This document shows, piece by piece, positions 42,115 through 51,743 of a stretch of 64,000 nt of DNA; the first letter of the stretch is position 1; each line of letters begins with the position of its first letter. Both the position numbers and the translations under genes were made by a program. The notes under the pieces were generated by a model. The model saw only the letters and a list, made by a program, of their open reading frames with translations. It was not told the origin of the DNA and made no database searches. This stretch comes from Buchnera aphidicola (Schlechtendalia chinensis) (lineage in GTDB: Bacteria; Pseudomonadota; Gammaproteobacteria; Enterobacterales; Enterobacteriaceae), in the NCBI RefSeq assembly GCF_001648115.1, contig NZ_CP011299.1, positions 62,001 to 126,000 of the forward strand, given 5' to 3'.

Positions 42115-43182
42115 ATGAATAATAATATTTTATTTATTGATCGTGATGGAACGTTAATTTCAGAACCTTCTAATAATTTTCAAATTGATAATATAAACAA
42201 ATTGGTTTTTGAAAAAAATGTAATTTCTACTCTAGTTGAGCTTAAAAATTTTGGTTATACCTTTGTTATGGTCACAAATCAAGATGGATTAGGTTCAAAG
42301 AATTTTCCATTGTCTAACTTTTCTATTCCGCATCAGTTTATGATAAGTGTATTTTTATCTCAAGGTATAACATTCGAAGACATTTTAATCTGTCCACATA
42401 TAGAAACAGACAATTGTAATTGTCGTAAGCCGAAAACTGGAATGGTAAAACGCTGGTTATGTGATAATAAATTAAATAAAAGAAGTAGTTATGTTATTGG
42501 AGATCGTAACTCGGATATGGAATTAGCAAAAAATATGGGATTATCCGGTTTAAAGTATGGGAAACATGGGTATACATGGGATGCTATTAAAGTTAAATTA
42601 ACAAAAGATGAAAGATATTCTTGTATTGTAAGAAACACGAGAGAAACTCGCATTAAGATAGAAACATGGTTAGATCAAACAGGAAATAATTTTATTGACA
42701 CTAAATTATGTTTCTTTAATCATATGCTGGATCAAATAGCTTTTCATAGCAATATAAAAGTTAAAATAGTTTCTGACGGAGATATTGGTGTAGATGATCA
42801 TCATACAGTAGAAGATGTCGGAATAGTTTTAGGGAAAGCGTTAAATAAAGCATTAGGTAGAAAAATAGGATTAAATAGATTTGGTTTTATGTTACCAATG
42901 GATGAAAGTGTTGGATATTGCTTGTTAGATATTTCTGGTCGTCCTTTTCTAAAATTTGAATCTCGTTTTAAATTTCAATATTTAGGAGATATGAGTACAG
43001 AAATGATAGAACATTTTTTTAGATCTCTTGCTTTTTCTATGAAAGCCACTTTGCATTTAAAAAGCACAGGTGAGAATGATCATCATCGTGCTGAAAGTTT
43101 ATTCAAAGCTTTTGGGCGATCTCTCAGACAGGCTATTCATGTTAGTGGATCAATTTTACCTAGTTCTAAAGGAACATTATAA
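42115..43182 (+). CDS. hisB: Bifunctional histidinol-phosphatase / imidazoleglycerol-phosphate dehydratase
   Basis: The enterobacterial fused enzyme, 355 residues as in E. coli. The N-terminal HAD phosphatase shows FIDRDGTLI (Asp9 and Asp11 region), [10 protein letters not shown] and the zinc-binding [18 protein letters not shown], then [15 protein letters not shown]. The C-terminal dehydratase from about residue 165 shows [20 protein letters not shown] and [20 protein letters not shown] with the metal-binding His pairs. The stop codon shares its last base with the hisH start. Confidence 0.97.
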   Translation: MNNNILFIDRDGTLISEPSNNFQIDNINKLVFEKNVISTLVELKNFGYTFVMVTNQDGLGSKNFPLSNFSIPHQFMISVFLSQGITFEDILICPHIETDNCNCRKPKTGMVKRWLCDNKLNKRSSYVIGDRNSDMELAKNMGLSGLKYGKHGYTWDAIKVKLTKDERYSCIVRNTRETRIKIETWLDQTGNNFIDTKLCFFNHMLDQIAFHSNIKVKIVSDGDIGVDDHHTVEDVGIVLGKALNKALGRKIGLNRFGFMLPMDESVGYCLLDISGRPFLKFESRFKFQYLGDMSTEMIEHFFRSLAFSMKATLHLKSTGENDHHRAESLFKAFGRSLRQAIHVSGSILPSSKGTL

Positions 43183-43772
43183 TGAGTGTTGTTATTATAA
43201 ATACTGGTTGTGCTAATTTATCTTCTGTAAAATATGCTATTCATAGATTAGGGTACAATCCGGTAATTAGTACTTCTAGAAGAGAAATATTAAGATCTAA
43301 AAAAATATTTTTTCCAGGTGTAGGAACGGCACATTCAGCTATGCATGCGTTAAAGAAACTAAACTTGTTAAATATTATTAAAGATGTTCAACAGCCGTTT
43401 TTAGGAATTTGTCTGGGAATGCAACTTTTAGGTTCGTATAGTGAAGAATCTCAAGGAATGCATACGCTAGATATTATTAATTTTCCTGTTTGTGCTTTAA
43501 AGTCTGAAAAATTCCCAGTTCCTCATAACGGATGGAATAACGTAGAAGTATGTAAAAACAATATATTATTTAATGGCATTAAGAACAATAGCAAGTTTTA
43601 CTTTTTGCACAGTTATGTTGTGCATGTTAATGAATATACTATAGCAAAAACAGCGTACAATATTTGTTTTAGCGCCGCTGTAAATAAAGATAATTTTTTT
43701 GGAGTGCAATTTCATCCAGAGAAATCCGGAGAATTAGGTTTAATACTTTTAAAAAATTTTTTGGAGATATAA
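43182..43772 (+). CDS. hisH: Imidazole glycerol phosphate synthase, glutamine amidotransferase subunit
   Basis: Releases ammonia from glutamine and channels it to HisF. It has 196 residues, the E. coli length. The class I amidotransferase triad is complete: Cys77 in [12 protein letters not shown], His178 and Glu180 in VQFHPEKSG. The oxyanion strand reads [12 protein letters not shown]. It is coupled to hisB by the TAATG overlap and ends 2 bp before hisA. Confidence 0.97.
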   Translation: MSVVIINTGCANLSSVKYAIHRLGYNPVISTSRREILRSKKIFFPGVGTAHSAMHALKKLNLLNIIKDVQQPFLGICLGMQLLGSYSEESQGMHTLDIINFPVCALKSEKFPVPHNGWNNVEVCKNNILFNGIKNNSKFYFLHSYVVHVNEYTIAKTAYNICFSAAVNKDNFFGVQFHPEKSGELGLILLKNFLEI

Positions 43773-43774
43773 TA

Positions 43775-44512
43775 TTGATTATACCATCTATAGATTTGAT
43801 TGGTGGAAAGATTGTAAGATTGTATAAGGGAAAATATAATTTTAAAACCTTTTATAAATATTGCATACAAGATATTTTATTAAGTTATTATTCACAAGGT
43901 GCTTCTATTATGCATTTGGTTGACCTTGATGGAGCTTTAAATCCTTATAATAAACAAATTGATATTATTAAGTCCCTAATTTCTGATTCTAATTTTGAAT
44001 TTCAGATAGGCGGTGGAATAAGAGACAATAAAGATATAGAATTGTTAATGTCGTTAGGTGCAAAGAGAGTAGTAATTGGATCTTCAGCTATACATACTCC
44101 AGAAAGAGTTAAAAGTTGGTTAGAAAAATATGGAGGCGAACGTATTGTATTGGCGCTAGACTTAAAAATTTCAAACAATTCATACAATGAAGTGGTAATT
44201 GATGCATGGAAAAAATCTTCTGGAATTAGTATAGAACAATTAATTGATAAATTTTCTTTATCAGGATTAAAACATGTTTTATGTACTGATACATCTAAAG
44301 ATGGAACTTTATTAGGTCCTAACATTGATTTGTATAAGTATCTTTCTAGTTCATTTAGTCATATTAATTTTCAGTCTTCTGGTGGAATAGGATCTTTAAA
44401 AAATATAATATCTATTAAAAAGTCTGGAGTGCATAGTGTAATTATTGGCAGAGCTTTACTGGAAAAGAAGTTTAGTTTAACAGAGGCTATCAAATGTTGG
44501 CAAAGCGTATAA
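43775..44512 (+). CDS. hisA: ProFAR isomerase (phosphoribosylformimino-AICAR-P isomerase)
   Basis: A TIM-barrel enzyme performing an Amadori rearrangement in histidine synthesis. It has 245 residues, the E. coli length. The start is TTG at 43775, aligned with E. coli ([20 protein letters not shown]), with GGAGAT upstream; no ATG fits. The catalytic Asp8 in PSIDLIGG and the second Asp in [14 protein letters not shown] are present, with phosphate-binding GGGIRD and SSGGIGSL loops. Its 3' end overlaps hisF by 19 bp. Confidence 0.97.
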   Translation: MIIPSIDLIGGKIVRLYKGKYNFKTFYKYCIQDILLSYYSQGASIMHLVDLDGALNPYNKQIDIIKSLISDSNFEFQIGGGIRDNKDIELLMSLGAKRVVIGSSAIHTPERVKSWLEKYGGERIVLALDLKISNNSYNEVVIDAWKKSSGISIEQLIDKFSLSGLKHVLCTDTSKDGTLLGPNIDLYKYLSSSFSHINFQSSGGIGSLKNIISIKKSGVHSVIIGRALLEKKFSLTEAIKCWQSV

Positions 44513-45270
44513 TTCCATGTCTAGATGTACGATTAGGATTAGTAGTTAAGGGACAACAGTTTAAAGATCATGCGATTGTAGGAGATATAGTTCCATTAGC
44601 ACAATATTATACTAGTCAGGGAGCTGATGAATTAGTATTCTATGATATAGAAGCATCTTCTAATAATGTGTTATTAGACAAAAAGTGGATTACAAAAATA
44701 GCAGAAGTAATCAATATTCCGTTTTGTGTTGCAGGAGGAATTAAAACTCTCAATGATGTCAAAAGTATTTTATCTTTTGGCGCAGATAAGATTTCTATTA
44801 ATTCTCCAGCATTGTCAGATCCATATTTAATTAGCCGAATTTCTGAGAATTTTGGTACACAGTGTGTAGTAGTAGGAATAGATTCATGGTTTGATGCGGC
44901 GAGTAATAGTTACCAAGTATGTCAATATACTGGAAATGAAAAAAAAATGATCAAAACGAAATGGTGTACTTTGGATTGGGTAAAAGAAGTACAAAAATTA
45001 GGTGCAGGAGAAATTGTATTAAATGTTATGAATCAAGATGGTATGCGAAACGGATATGATATAAAACAATTAAAAATGATTAGAAAAGAATGTTACGTTC
45101 CATTAATTGCTTCTGGAGGTGCGGGAACACTGAATCATTTTTATGATGTTTTTTATGAGTCTGAAGTAGACGGTGCGTTAGCTGCTTCTGTATTTCATAA
45201 ACGTGAAATAAATATAAAAGAACTTAAAAATTTTTTAATTATGAAAGGTATAAATATTAGAAAATGCTGA
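44494..45270 (+). CDS. hisF: Imidazole glycerol phosphate synthase, cyclase subunit
   Basis: Closes the imidazole ring and releases AICAR, using ammonia delivered by HisH. It has 258 residues, as in E. coli. Catalytic Asp11 lies in [15 protein letters not shown] and the second Asp in [14 protein letters not shown]. Phosphate loops are [13 protein letters not shown] and [10 protein letters not shown]. It overlaps hisA upstream by 19 bp and hisI downstream by 7 bp, so the late his genes are tightly packed. Confidence 0.97.
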   Translation: MLAKRIIPCLDVRLGLVVKGQQFKDHAIVGDIVPLAQYYTSQGADELVFYDIEASSNNVLLDKKWITKIAEVINIPFCVAGGIKTLNDVKSILSFGADKISINSPALSDPYLISRISENFGTQCVVVGIDSWFDAASNSYQVCQYTGNEKKMIKTKWCTLDWVKEVQKLGAGEIVLNVMNQDGMRNGYDIKQLKMIRKECYVPLIASGGAGTLNHFYDVFYESEVDGALAASVFHKREINIKELKNFLIMKGINIRKC

Positions 45271-45893
45271 AAATAATAGATGTTGATAACATAGATTGGA
45301 AAAAAGTTAATAATATGCTTCCTGTTATAATACAGCACAGTATTTCAAATGAAGTTCTAATGCATGGATTTATGGATAAAAGTGCTTTTAAAGAAACACA
45401 AAAGAAAAATTATGTTACTTTTTATTCACGTACAAAAAAGAGACTATGGACAAAAGGAGAAACATCTGGAAACTATCTAAAAGTTGTAAACATGTTTCTT
45501 GATTGTGACAAAGATGTATTATTAATTTTAGTAATTTCAGAAGGTAATACATGTCATTTAAATTATTCTAATTGTTTTAAATCAGTTCAGTCAAATTTAA
45601 CTTTTTTTTATCATTTCGAAAAATTGTTAGAATCTAAAAAAGTAAACTTTTCTAATGCTTCTTATACTTCTCGTTTACATAGTATGGGAATAAATAGAAT
45701 ATCTCAAAAAGTTGGTGAAGAAGCAATAGAAACAGTAATTGCTGCTATAAAAAAAGATAGAAAAGAATTGATCGAAGAAGCTTCCGATTTAATGTATCAC
45801 TTTTTAGTGTTGCTACATCACTGTGATCTAGATTTTTCATCGATTATTACTAATTTAAAAGAGAGAAAAAATTATAACGATTGTTTAGATTAG
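45264..45893 (+). CDS. hisI: Bifunctional phosphoribosyl-AMP cyclohydrolase / phosphoribosyl-ATP pyrophosphatase
   Basis: The fused HisI-HisE enzyme for steps two and three of histidine synthesis. It has 209 residues (E. coli 203). The N-terminal cyclohydrolase has [40 protein letters not shown], the metal-binding DCDKD and the [12 protein letters not shown] cysteines. The C-terminal pyrophosphatase has the [16 protein letters not shown] helix and [14 protein letters not shown]. It is the last gene of hisGDCBHAFI, so the pathway is complete. A hairpin follows about 10 bp downstream. Confidence 0.96.
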   Translation: MLKIIDVDNIDWKKVNNMLPVIIQHSISNEVLMHGFMDKSAFKETQKKNYVTFYSRTKKRLWTKGETSGNYLKVVNMFLDCDKDVLLILVISEGNTCHLNYSNCFKSVQSNLTFFYHFEKLLESKKVNFSNASYTSRLHSMGINRISQKVGEEAIETVIAAIKKDRKELIEEASDLMYHFLVLLHHCDLDFSSIITNLKERKNYNDCLD

Positions 45894-45903
45894 ATAAGTT
45901 TTT

Positions 45904-45943
45904 TAATATATAGTTTTTTTAACTATCAAATATATTATTTTTT
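45904..45943 (+). terminator. Probable terminator of the his operon
   Basis: An imperfect AT-rich stem (AATATATAGTT with AACTATCAAATATATT, three-base bulge) around a T-rich loop, followed by ATTTTTTG. Placement 11 bp after hisI supports termination, but the stem is weak. Confidence 0.4.
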
Positions 45944-45981
45944 GTATTTAACTTAATGTTTTTAAAGTTAGGAATAGAAAA

Positions 45982-47388
45982 ATGACAAAAAATCAGGTTG
46001 GTGTTTTAGGAATGGCAGTTATGGGTCGTAATTTAGCTTTAAATATAGCACGTAACAAGTACACTGTTTCAGTGTTTAATCGTTCACCTGAAATTACTAA
46101 AAGATTTATTACAAATAATACTTATAAAAACATATTTCCGTTTTTTTCTATTGAAGATTTTGTTAGATCTTTAAAAACACCTAGATGTATTTTTTTAATG
46201 ATAAAATCAGGATTAGCTATTGATAAAGTAATTTTGTCTATGAAAAAATTTTTGAAAAAAGGAGACATTATTATTGATGGTGGGAATACTTTTTATAAAG
46301 ACACTATTCGTCGAAATAATGAATTGTTCAAAGATGGATTGAATTTGATAGGTGCAGGAATTTCAGGAGGTGAAAAAGGTGCGTTATATGGTCCTTCTAT
46401 TATGCCTGGAGGTCAAAAAGAAGTTTATGATTTTATTGCCCCTTTATTTGAAAAAATCTCTGCAAAATTTGAAGGACAACCGTGTGTAAGTTATATTGGA
46501 ACAGATGGATCAGGACATTATGTTAAAATGGTTCATAATGGTATCGAATATGGCGACATGCAATTAATAGCAGAATCTTACTTTTTGATGAAACATTTAT
46601 TCAATATGAGTAATAAAGAATTGTCTGATATATTTTCGAAATGGAATCAAGGAGAATTAAATAGTTATTTACTTTCAATTACTGTAGACATTTTAGTTAA
46701 AAAAGACAATATTGGAAATTGCATATTAGATTATATTTTAGATGAAGCTAGCAATAAAGGTACAGGAAAGTGGGCTACAAAAAGTGCGTTAGACCTTAAT
46801 GAACCTCTAACTTTGATTACTGCATCAGTTTTTTTCCGATATTTATCGTCTTTAAAATCACAACGCTTGTTAGCATCAAAGTTATTGTTTGGACCTAAGT
46901 ATCATAGTATATCAAATGATAAATTAGATTTAGTTGAACAAATTAGACAAGCTTTATATTTGGGCAAGGTAATTTCCTATTCTCAGGGATTTTCTCAATT
47001 AAATAGTGCTTCTAAAAAGTATAATTGGAAGTTTCAATATTCAGAGATAGCTAGAATATTTCAATCTGGATGTATTATTAGAGCAAAGCTTTTAAAAAAT
47101 ATAAGTCAAGAATATTTGAGAAATAAAAATATTGTTAATTTATTATTGACATCTTATTTTTCAGACATTGCAAATAACTATCAAAATTCGTTGCGACGTG
47201 TAGTTTCTATTGCTGTAAAGCTTGGAATTCCAGTACCTGCATTGTCTTCTGCAATTTCGTATTTTGATTGTTATAGAACTTCTTTTTTACCTGCGAATCT
47301 AATTCAGGCTCAAAGAGATTATTTTGGAGCGCATACGTACAAGCGTATTGATAATTCTAAGTACTTTCACACTTCTTGGAATGAATAA
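45982..47388 (+). CDS. gnd: 6-phosphogluconate dehydrogenase, decarboxylating
   Basis: The oxidative pentose phosphate enzyme giving ribulose 5-phosphate, CO2 and NADPH. It has 468 residues, as in E. coli. The N-terminal Rossmann motif is [18 protein letters not shown]. Substrate-binding blocks are [58 protein letters not shown] and [19 protein letters not shown]. The C-terminal part has [12 protein letters not shown]. Together with talA and tkt it keeps the pentose phosphate pathway, and ribulose 5-phosphate also feeds RibB. The position after his is the E. coli order. Confidence 0.97.
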   Translation: MTKNQVGVLGMAVMGRNLALNIARNKYTVSVFNRSPEITKRFITNNTYKNIFPFFSIEDFVRSLKTPRCIFLMIKSGLAIDKVILSMKKFLKKGDIIIDGGNTFYKDTIRRNNELFKDGLNLIGAGISGGEKGALYGPSIMPGGQKEVYDFIAPLFEKISAKFEGQPCVSYIGTDGSGHYVKMVHNGIEYGDMQLIAESYFLMKHLFNMSNKELSDIFSKWNQGELNSYLLSITVDILVKKDNIGNCILDYILDEASNKGTGKWATKSALDLNEPLTLITASVFFRYLSSLKSQRLLASKLLFGPKYHSISNDKLDLVEQIRQALYLGKVISYSQGFSQLNSASKKYNWKFQYSEIARIFQSGCIIRAKLLKNISQEYLRNKNIVNLLLTSYFSDIANNYQNSLRRVVSIAVKLGIPVPALSSAISYFDCYRTSFLPANLIQAQRDYFGAHTYKRIDNSKYFHTSWNE

Positions 47389-47662
47389 TATTTTTAAAAT
47401 TATAATGTTTCATATTATGATTTGTAATAATTTATGTTTGTACATTAATTTTAATTAAGACGATTCTAAAATTTATTATAATTTTAGCGTAATATTTCGA
47501 AAGATTATATATCTTTTTTAAAAAATTATATGTTTTGAGATTTTTATTTTTTTAGCACTTTAAATAAGAAATAAAAATTGAATCGCTATATAAAGTGAAA
47601 TATTTTATTTAAATATTTTTTATTTTTTTATGTTTTCAAAATATATTATAGGATTATTTAAA

Positions 47663-48242
47663 ATGATATTAAGTGATAAAGACATTGAATTATGGTTAAA
47701 AAAAAAAATTGTTTATTATTCCTTCTCCGAGTACTGAGTTAATTCATGGAGTGACTGTTGACGTGCGTTTAGGTAATCAATTTTATACTTTTCGAACAAA
47801 TAGGAACAGATACATTGATTTAAGTAAATCTAAACATTATACATCTATGATGTTAAAAAAAATAATGAATAAAAAAAAAGTTTTATCAGATAGTGATAAG
47901 TTTTTTTTGAGACCTCAGTCTTTAGTATTAGCAATGACTTTTGAAAAAATTATTATGCCGAATAATTTAGTAGGATGGATAGATGGACGTTCTTCTTTAG
48001 CACGATTAGGATTGATGATTCATGCTACTTCACAGCGTATAGATCCAGGTTGGAATGGTAACATTGTATTGGAGTTTTTTAATTCTAGTAACGTTACATT
48101 GTCATTATGCCCAGGGATGTTGATAGGGGCTCTCAGTTTTGAAACATTATCTAGTCCATCGTTAAGACCATATAATACTAGAAGAAATTCTAAGTATTTA
48201 GGCCAAAACGAAGTAATATTAAGTAAGATATACGAGGATTAA
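47663..48242 (+). CDS. dcd: dCTP deaminase, frame interrupted at poly(A)
   Basis: Converts dCTP to dUTP for thymidylate synthesis. The ATG at 47663 opens MILSDKDIELWLKKK, which aligns with E. coli MRLCDRDIEAWLDEG, then hits eleven A (47698-47708) and stops out of frame at TGA near 47736. The conserved remainder follows in another frame: IIPSPSTELIHGVTVDVRLG, FFLRPQSLVLAMTFEK, VGWIDGRSSLARLGLM, RIDPGWNGNIVLEF and PGMLIGALSFE. Removing one A gives 192 residues and adding two gives 193 (E. coli 193). Without correction the N-terminal strand of the trimer would be missing. Confidence 0.92.
47698..47708 (+). repeat. A11 homopolymer, frameshift site in dcd
   Basis: Eleven A directly after the TGGTT of codons Trp-Leu. 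The conserved N-terminal start and the IIPSPSTE continuation are in different frames that only ten or thirteen A would join. Confidence 0.92.
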
Positions 48243-48549
48243 AAAATAATTATATTGTATAACTTGTTTGTATTTAAATCTTTTTGTATTATTATGAATT
48301 TTTTATATAAATATAAATATATTACATGGAAACGTTATTTATTCACTTTTATAATTTTTTTAAAAACTATGAAATTGTTCTATTTAAAAGATTAAATATT
48401 AACGGAAAATCATTTTTTAATATAATTTAGATACATAATTTTTTATTTTTTTAAAACATTTATTTTCAATAAAACGTAGCTAATATAATGTTTCTATGTT
48501 ATTAAATATTAAATATTAAATCTTAAAAAATAATATATAATTTTATTTT
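48243..48549. other. Intergenic spacer dcd-metG, nothing recognised
   Basis: 307 bp of AT-rich DNA with short tandem-like TTAAATATTAAATATTAAATC words at about 48502-48522. In E. coli udk and asmA lie beside dcd and mrp lies beside metG; no remnant of these is readable here. Confidence 0.45.
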
Positions 48550-50178
48550 ATGAAAAAAAAGATCTTAGTCACTTGTGCTTTTCCGTATGCTAATGGACCA
48601 ATTCATATTGGACATATTTTAGAGCACATCCAAGCCGATATTTGGGTTCGTTACAAAAAAATGCGAGGCTATGAAGTATGGTTTATTTGTGCGGATGATG
48701 CACATGGTACTCCCATTATGTTACAGTCAAAGAAACTTAAAAAAGATCCTGAAAAGTTTATAATTTCTATTTATAAAGAACATGTTAAAGATTTTTTAAA
48801 CTTTAATATAAGTTATGACAATTATTATTCTACACATAGTCCAGAAAATAATTTTTTTTTAAAAAAGATATATAATTGTTTGAAAGATAAAGGATTAATT
48901 AAAACAAAAGTAATATCTCAATTTTTTGATCGTAAAGAAAATATGTTCTTGCCAGATCGTTTTGTAAGGGGTTTATGTCCCGTTTGTTTTTCTGAAGAGC
49001 AATATGGTGATCATTGTGAAAAATGTGGGAGAACATATTCTTCTACCGAATTAGTTAGTCCAAAATCTGTTTTATCGGGAATACAACCAGTTTTAAGAGA
49101 TTCATTACATTTTTTCTTTGATCTTCCTCATTTTAGCCCCATGTTAAAATCTTGGATTTCTTCTGGAGTATTAGAAAATTCTATTGTTAACAAAGTTATG
49201 GAGTGGTTTATACATGGATTAAAAGAATGGGATATTTCTAGAGATGGTCCGTATTTTGGTTTTAACATTCCTGGTTTTTCAGACAAATATTTTTATGTTT
49301 GGTTAGATGCTCCTGTTGGATATATAAGTACATTTAAAAATTTGTGCGATAAAAAAGATAGTTTAGTGTTTGATGAATTTTGGAATGCAGATTCGAAACA
49401 TGAACTATATCATTTTATTGGAAAAGATATAGTGTATTTTCATAGTTTATTTTGGCCAGCTATATTAGAAGGTAGTGGTTTTCGAAAGCCTACGAAGATT
49501 TTTGTCCATGGACATGTTACTATTAATGGTTCTAAAATTTCTAAATCTAAAGGATTAATGATATCAGCAGATAATTGGTTTAAAAACTTAGATTCGGATA
49601 GTTTAAGATATTATTATTTTACTAAAATTTCGTCAAAAGTACAAGATATTGAAGTCAACAGTGACATTTTTATACAACAATTTAATACCAACGTTGTTAA
49701 TAAAATAGTTAATTTAGCATCTAGAATTTCACGTTTTATATCTTTTTATTTTAATTGTTATTTGTCTAAAAATCTTGATAATCAAATTTTATATGATTCT
49801 TTTGTAAATAGTACTAAAAAAATAGAATTCTTTTTAGAAAAATGCGAATTTAGTTCAGCAAATCTTCTTATTATGAAATTTGCAAATATTGCTAATAGTT
49901 ATATTGATGAAAAGAAGCCTTGGGTTATGGCAAAGAACATTAATGATCGCGATAATCTTCATAACGTGTGTACGACAGGTATAAATTTTTTTAGGATATT
50001 AATCATATGGTTAAAATCTGTTATGCCTGATTTAGCTAAAAAAGTTGAATTTTTTTTAAATTCAAAGTTAACTTGGAATAGTATTTATATTCCACTTTTA
50101 GATCATAAAATTTCTATTTTTAAACCATTGTATAAAAAAATTAAAAGATCTCAATTAGACTTTTTAAATATTAGATAA
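48550..50178 (+). CDS. metG: Methionyl-tRNA synthetase
   Basis: A class I synthetase for elongator and initiator tRNA-Met. It has 542 residues against 677 in E. coli. The HIGH motif is in ANGPIHIGHILEH, the zinc knuckle is CPVCFSEEQYGDHCEKCG, the DAPVGYIS loop is present, and the KMSKS motif appears as KISKSKG. The anticodon-binding helix region has ANSYIDEKKPWVMAK. The protein ends soon after this domain and lacks the C-terminal dimerisation (tRNA-binding) domain of E. coli, as monomeric forms do. It is convergent with tilS, with 71 bp between. Confidence 0.97.
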   Translation: MKKKILVTCAFPYANGPIHIGHILEHIQADIWVRYKKMRGYEVWFICADDAHGTPIMLQSKKLKKDPEKFIISIYKEHVKDFLNFNISYDNYYSTHSPENNFFLKKIYNCLKDKGLIKTKVISQFFDRKENMFLPDRFVRGLCPVCFSEEQYGDHCEKCGRTYSSTELVSPKSVLSGIQPVLRDSLHFFFDLPHFSPMLKSWISSGVLENSIVNKVMEWFIHGLKEWDISRDGPYFGFNIPGFSDKYFYVWLDAPVGYISTFKNLCDKKDSLVFDEFWNADSKHELYHFIGKDIVYFHSLFWPAILEGSGFRKPTKIFVHGHVTINGSKISKSKGLMISADNWFKNLDSDSLRYYYFTKISSKVQDIEVNSDIFIQQFNTNVVNKIVNLASRISRFISFYFNCYLSKNLDNQILYDSFVNSTKKIEFFLEKCEFSSANLLIMKFANIANSYIDEKKPWVMAKNINDRDNLHNVCTTGINFFRILIIWLKSVMPDLAKKVEFFLNSKLTWNSIYIPLLDHKISIFKPLYKKIKRSQLDFLNIR

Positions 50179-50249
50179 AGAGTATTGTAATTTTTTAAAA
50201 TATTTTGCTTAATTTTATAAGAAAATTTATATTTTTGTTTTCGAATTTT

Positions 50250-51554
50250 TTAGTATTTGTTTTGTATCCAAGACAGTTTCCATTCTTTTATATTTGTATG
50301 ACATTTTTTTTTAGACACGACAAAAACTCCTAACGCGCTTATTAATTCATTGTTATAAAATAGTAAAGGAATTTTATTTCGGTTCCATGGAGCAATTCCG
50401 TGATCTTGCCATATTTTCTTAATAGGTTTTCGCATCGAGTTTCCTTGAATTAAAATTTTCCCAGATGTTTGAAAACGGATGTTGATTAGTTCATTTGGTT
50501 TTGGCAAAGGGAGTATAGTTCCAAATTTATTTTGTGTAATACATCCTAAATTATGAGGTAGTTTTAAACTAATCATGGGTTTGTACCACATGATAATCAA
50601 ATTTTTTATGCAAGGAATAATTTTTATTAAATGCAAATTACTTTTATATCGTTTTACTTCGTAATCTCCGATTTTAATCTTTGCTTTAGAATCTTTTTTG
50701 GATAAGATTATTTCATAGTATATTTTTTTTACAACTTTATGTGAGGGAATTATATAACTGTTTGATTTTATCCACGTTCTTAACAAAGAGTATATGGTGT
50801 CCGGAAGTAATTTTTCAAAGTTTTCAATATCTAAGATTGAGCTTAATATAAGATATTTATCAAGATTATTTTTTAAAATAGGATCTAGAATTTTTTTTTC
50901 TTTTTTTAAAATAAAAGAACTTTTTGCACAATTTTTTATAAAACTTGGCCATCTTTTTGTAAGAAGTGGTAAAATTTTATGTCTTATGAAATTTCTATCA
51001 TGTTTAACATCGTAATTACTTTCATCTTCTATCCAGTTCACATTATTTTTTTTTATCCAATTCTCGATTTTTGATCGTGGTGTTTTTAATAGTGGTCTTA
51101 CAATAAGTTGTTTTCCGAATAATTTGCTTTCATATGGTATTCCGCTTAATCCTGTTATTCCACTTCCTCTTTTTAAAGCTAATAAGAAAGTTTCACACTG
51201 ATCGTTCAAGTTATGTGCTGTTAAAATTATCTCTTTTTGGAATACTTGTTCATATATTTTTTTATAACGTTCTAATCGAGCAGACGCTTCTATTCCTATT
51301 TTATTTTCTTTTACTTTTATTTTTTTAATTATTAATGGAATGTTGTGCTTTTTACACACGTCATAACAATGTTTACTCCATTTTCCCGAATTTTTGTTTA
51401 ATTGATGGTTGATGTGGATTGCTCGGAACTTTAATTTTGGATTATTGTCTTTTATTCTTAATAGTTTAAAAAATAAAAAAGTTGAATCTAAACCTCCGCT
51501 ATATGACAGTAAAAACGAAAGATTTTTTGTTTTTTTTATATATGTTTCGATCAT
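50250..51554 (-). CDS. tilS: tRNA(Ile) lysidine synthetase
   Basis: Converts C34 of the CAU-anticodon tRNA-Ile to lysidine, so that AUA is read as isoleucine; this matters greatly in an AT-rich genome full of AUA. It has 434 residues (E. coli 432). The ATP-binding SGGLDST motif is at residues 19-25. HINHQLNKNSGKWSKHC, TAHNLNDQCETFLLALKRG, GLSGIPYES and NYDVKHDRNFIRH follow. The C-terminal domain is present (PIKKIWQDHGIAPWNRNKIP). The gene contains an intact nine-A run (50891-50899 on plus). It is upstream-flanked by tRNA-Val(GAC). Confidence 0.95.
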   Translation of the reverse strand: MIETYIKKTKNLSFLLSYSGGLDSTFLFFKLLRIKDNNPKLKFRAIHINHQLNKNSGKWSKHCYDVCKKHNIPLIIKKIKVKENKIGIEASARLERYKKIYEQVFQKEIILTAHNLNDQCETFLLALKRGSGITGLSGIPYESKLFGKQLIVRPLLKTPRSKIENWIKKNNVNWIEDESNYDVKHDRNFIRHKILPLLTKRWPSFIKNCAKSSFILKKEKKILDPILKNNLDKYLILSSILDIENFEKLLPDTIYSLLRTWIKSNSYIIPSHKVVKKIYYEIILSKKDSKAKIKIGDYEVKRYKSNLHLIKIIPCIKNLIIMWYKPMISLKLPHNLGCITQNKFGTILPLPKPNELINIRFQTSGKILIQGNSMRKPIKKIWQDHGIAPWNRNKIPLLFYNNELISALGVFVVSKKKCHTNIKEWKLSWIQNKY

Positions 51555-51603
51555 TAGGATTTAATTTTTTCAAAATTTTAAAATTAACTATTTTAAAAAT
51601 TTA

Positions 51604-51676
51604 TGTGTCTGAGTGGATTTGAACCACTGACTTCCACCTTGTCGTGGTGGCACTCTACCAACTGAGTTACAGACAC
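51604..51676 (-). tRNA. valV: tRNA-Val (GAC), with C at position 33
   Basis: The reverse strand folds as a full 73-nt cloverleaf: acceptor GTGTCTG/CAGACAC, D stem ACTC/GAGT with loop AGTTGGTA, anticodon stem CCACC/GGTGG, T stem AGTGG/CCACT with loop TTCAAAT, and discriminator A. No CCA is encoded. The anticodon loop is ACGACAA, so the anticodon is GAC, but position 33 is C, not the near-universal U. The location beside mdtK matches valV/valW in E. coli, whose loop is TTGACAT. With tRNA-Val(UAC) also present, a weakened GAC reader may be tolerated. Confidence 0.88.
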
Positions 51677-51743
51677 AAAAAAATATATAAACTAATATTA
51701 TATTTAGTTTTTTTTATTTGCAATATAAATTTTTATTAAAACA

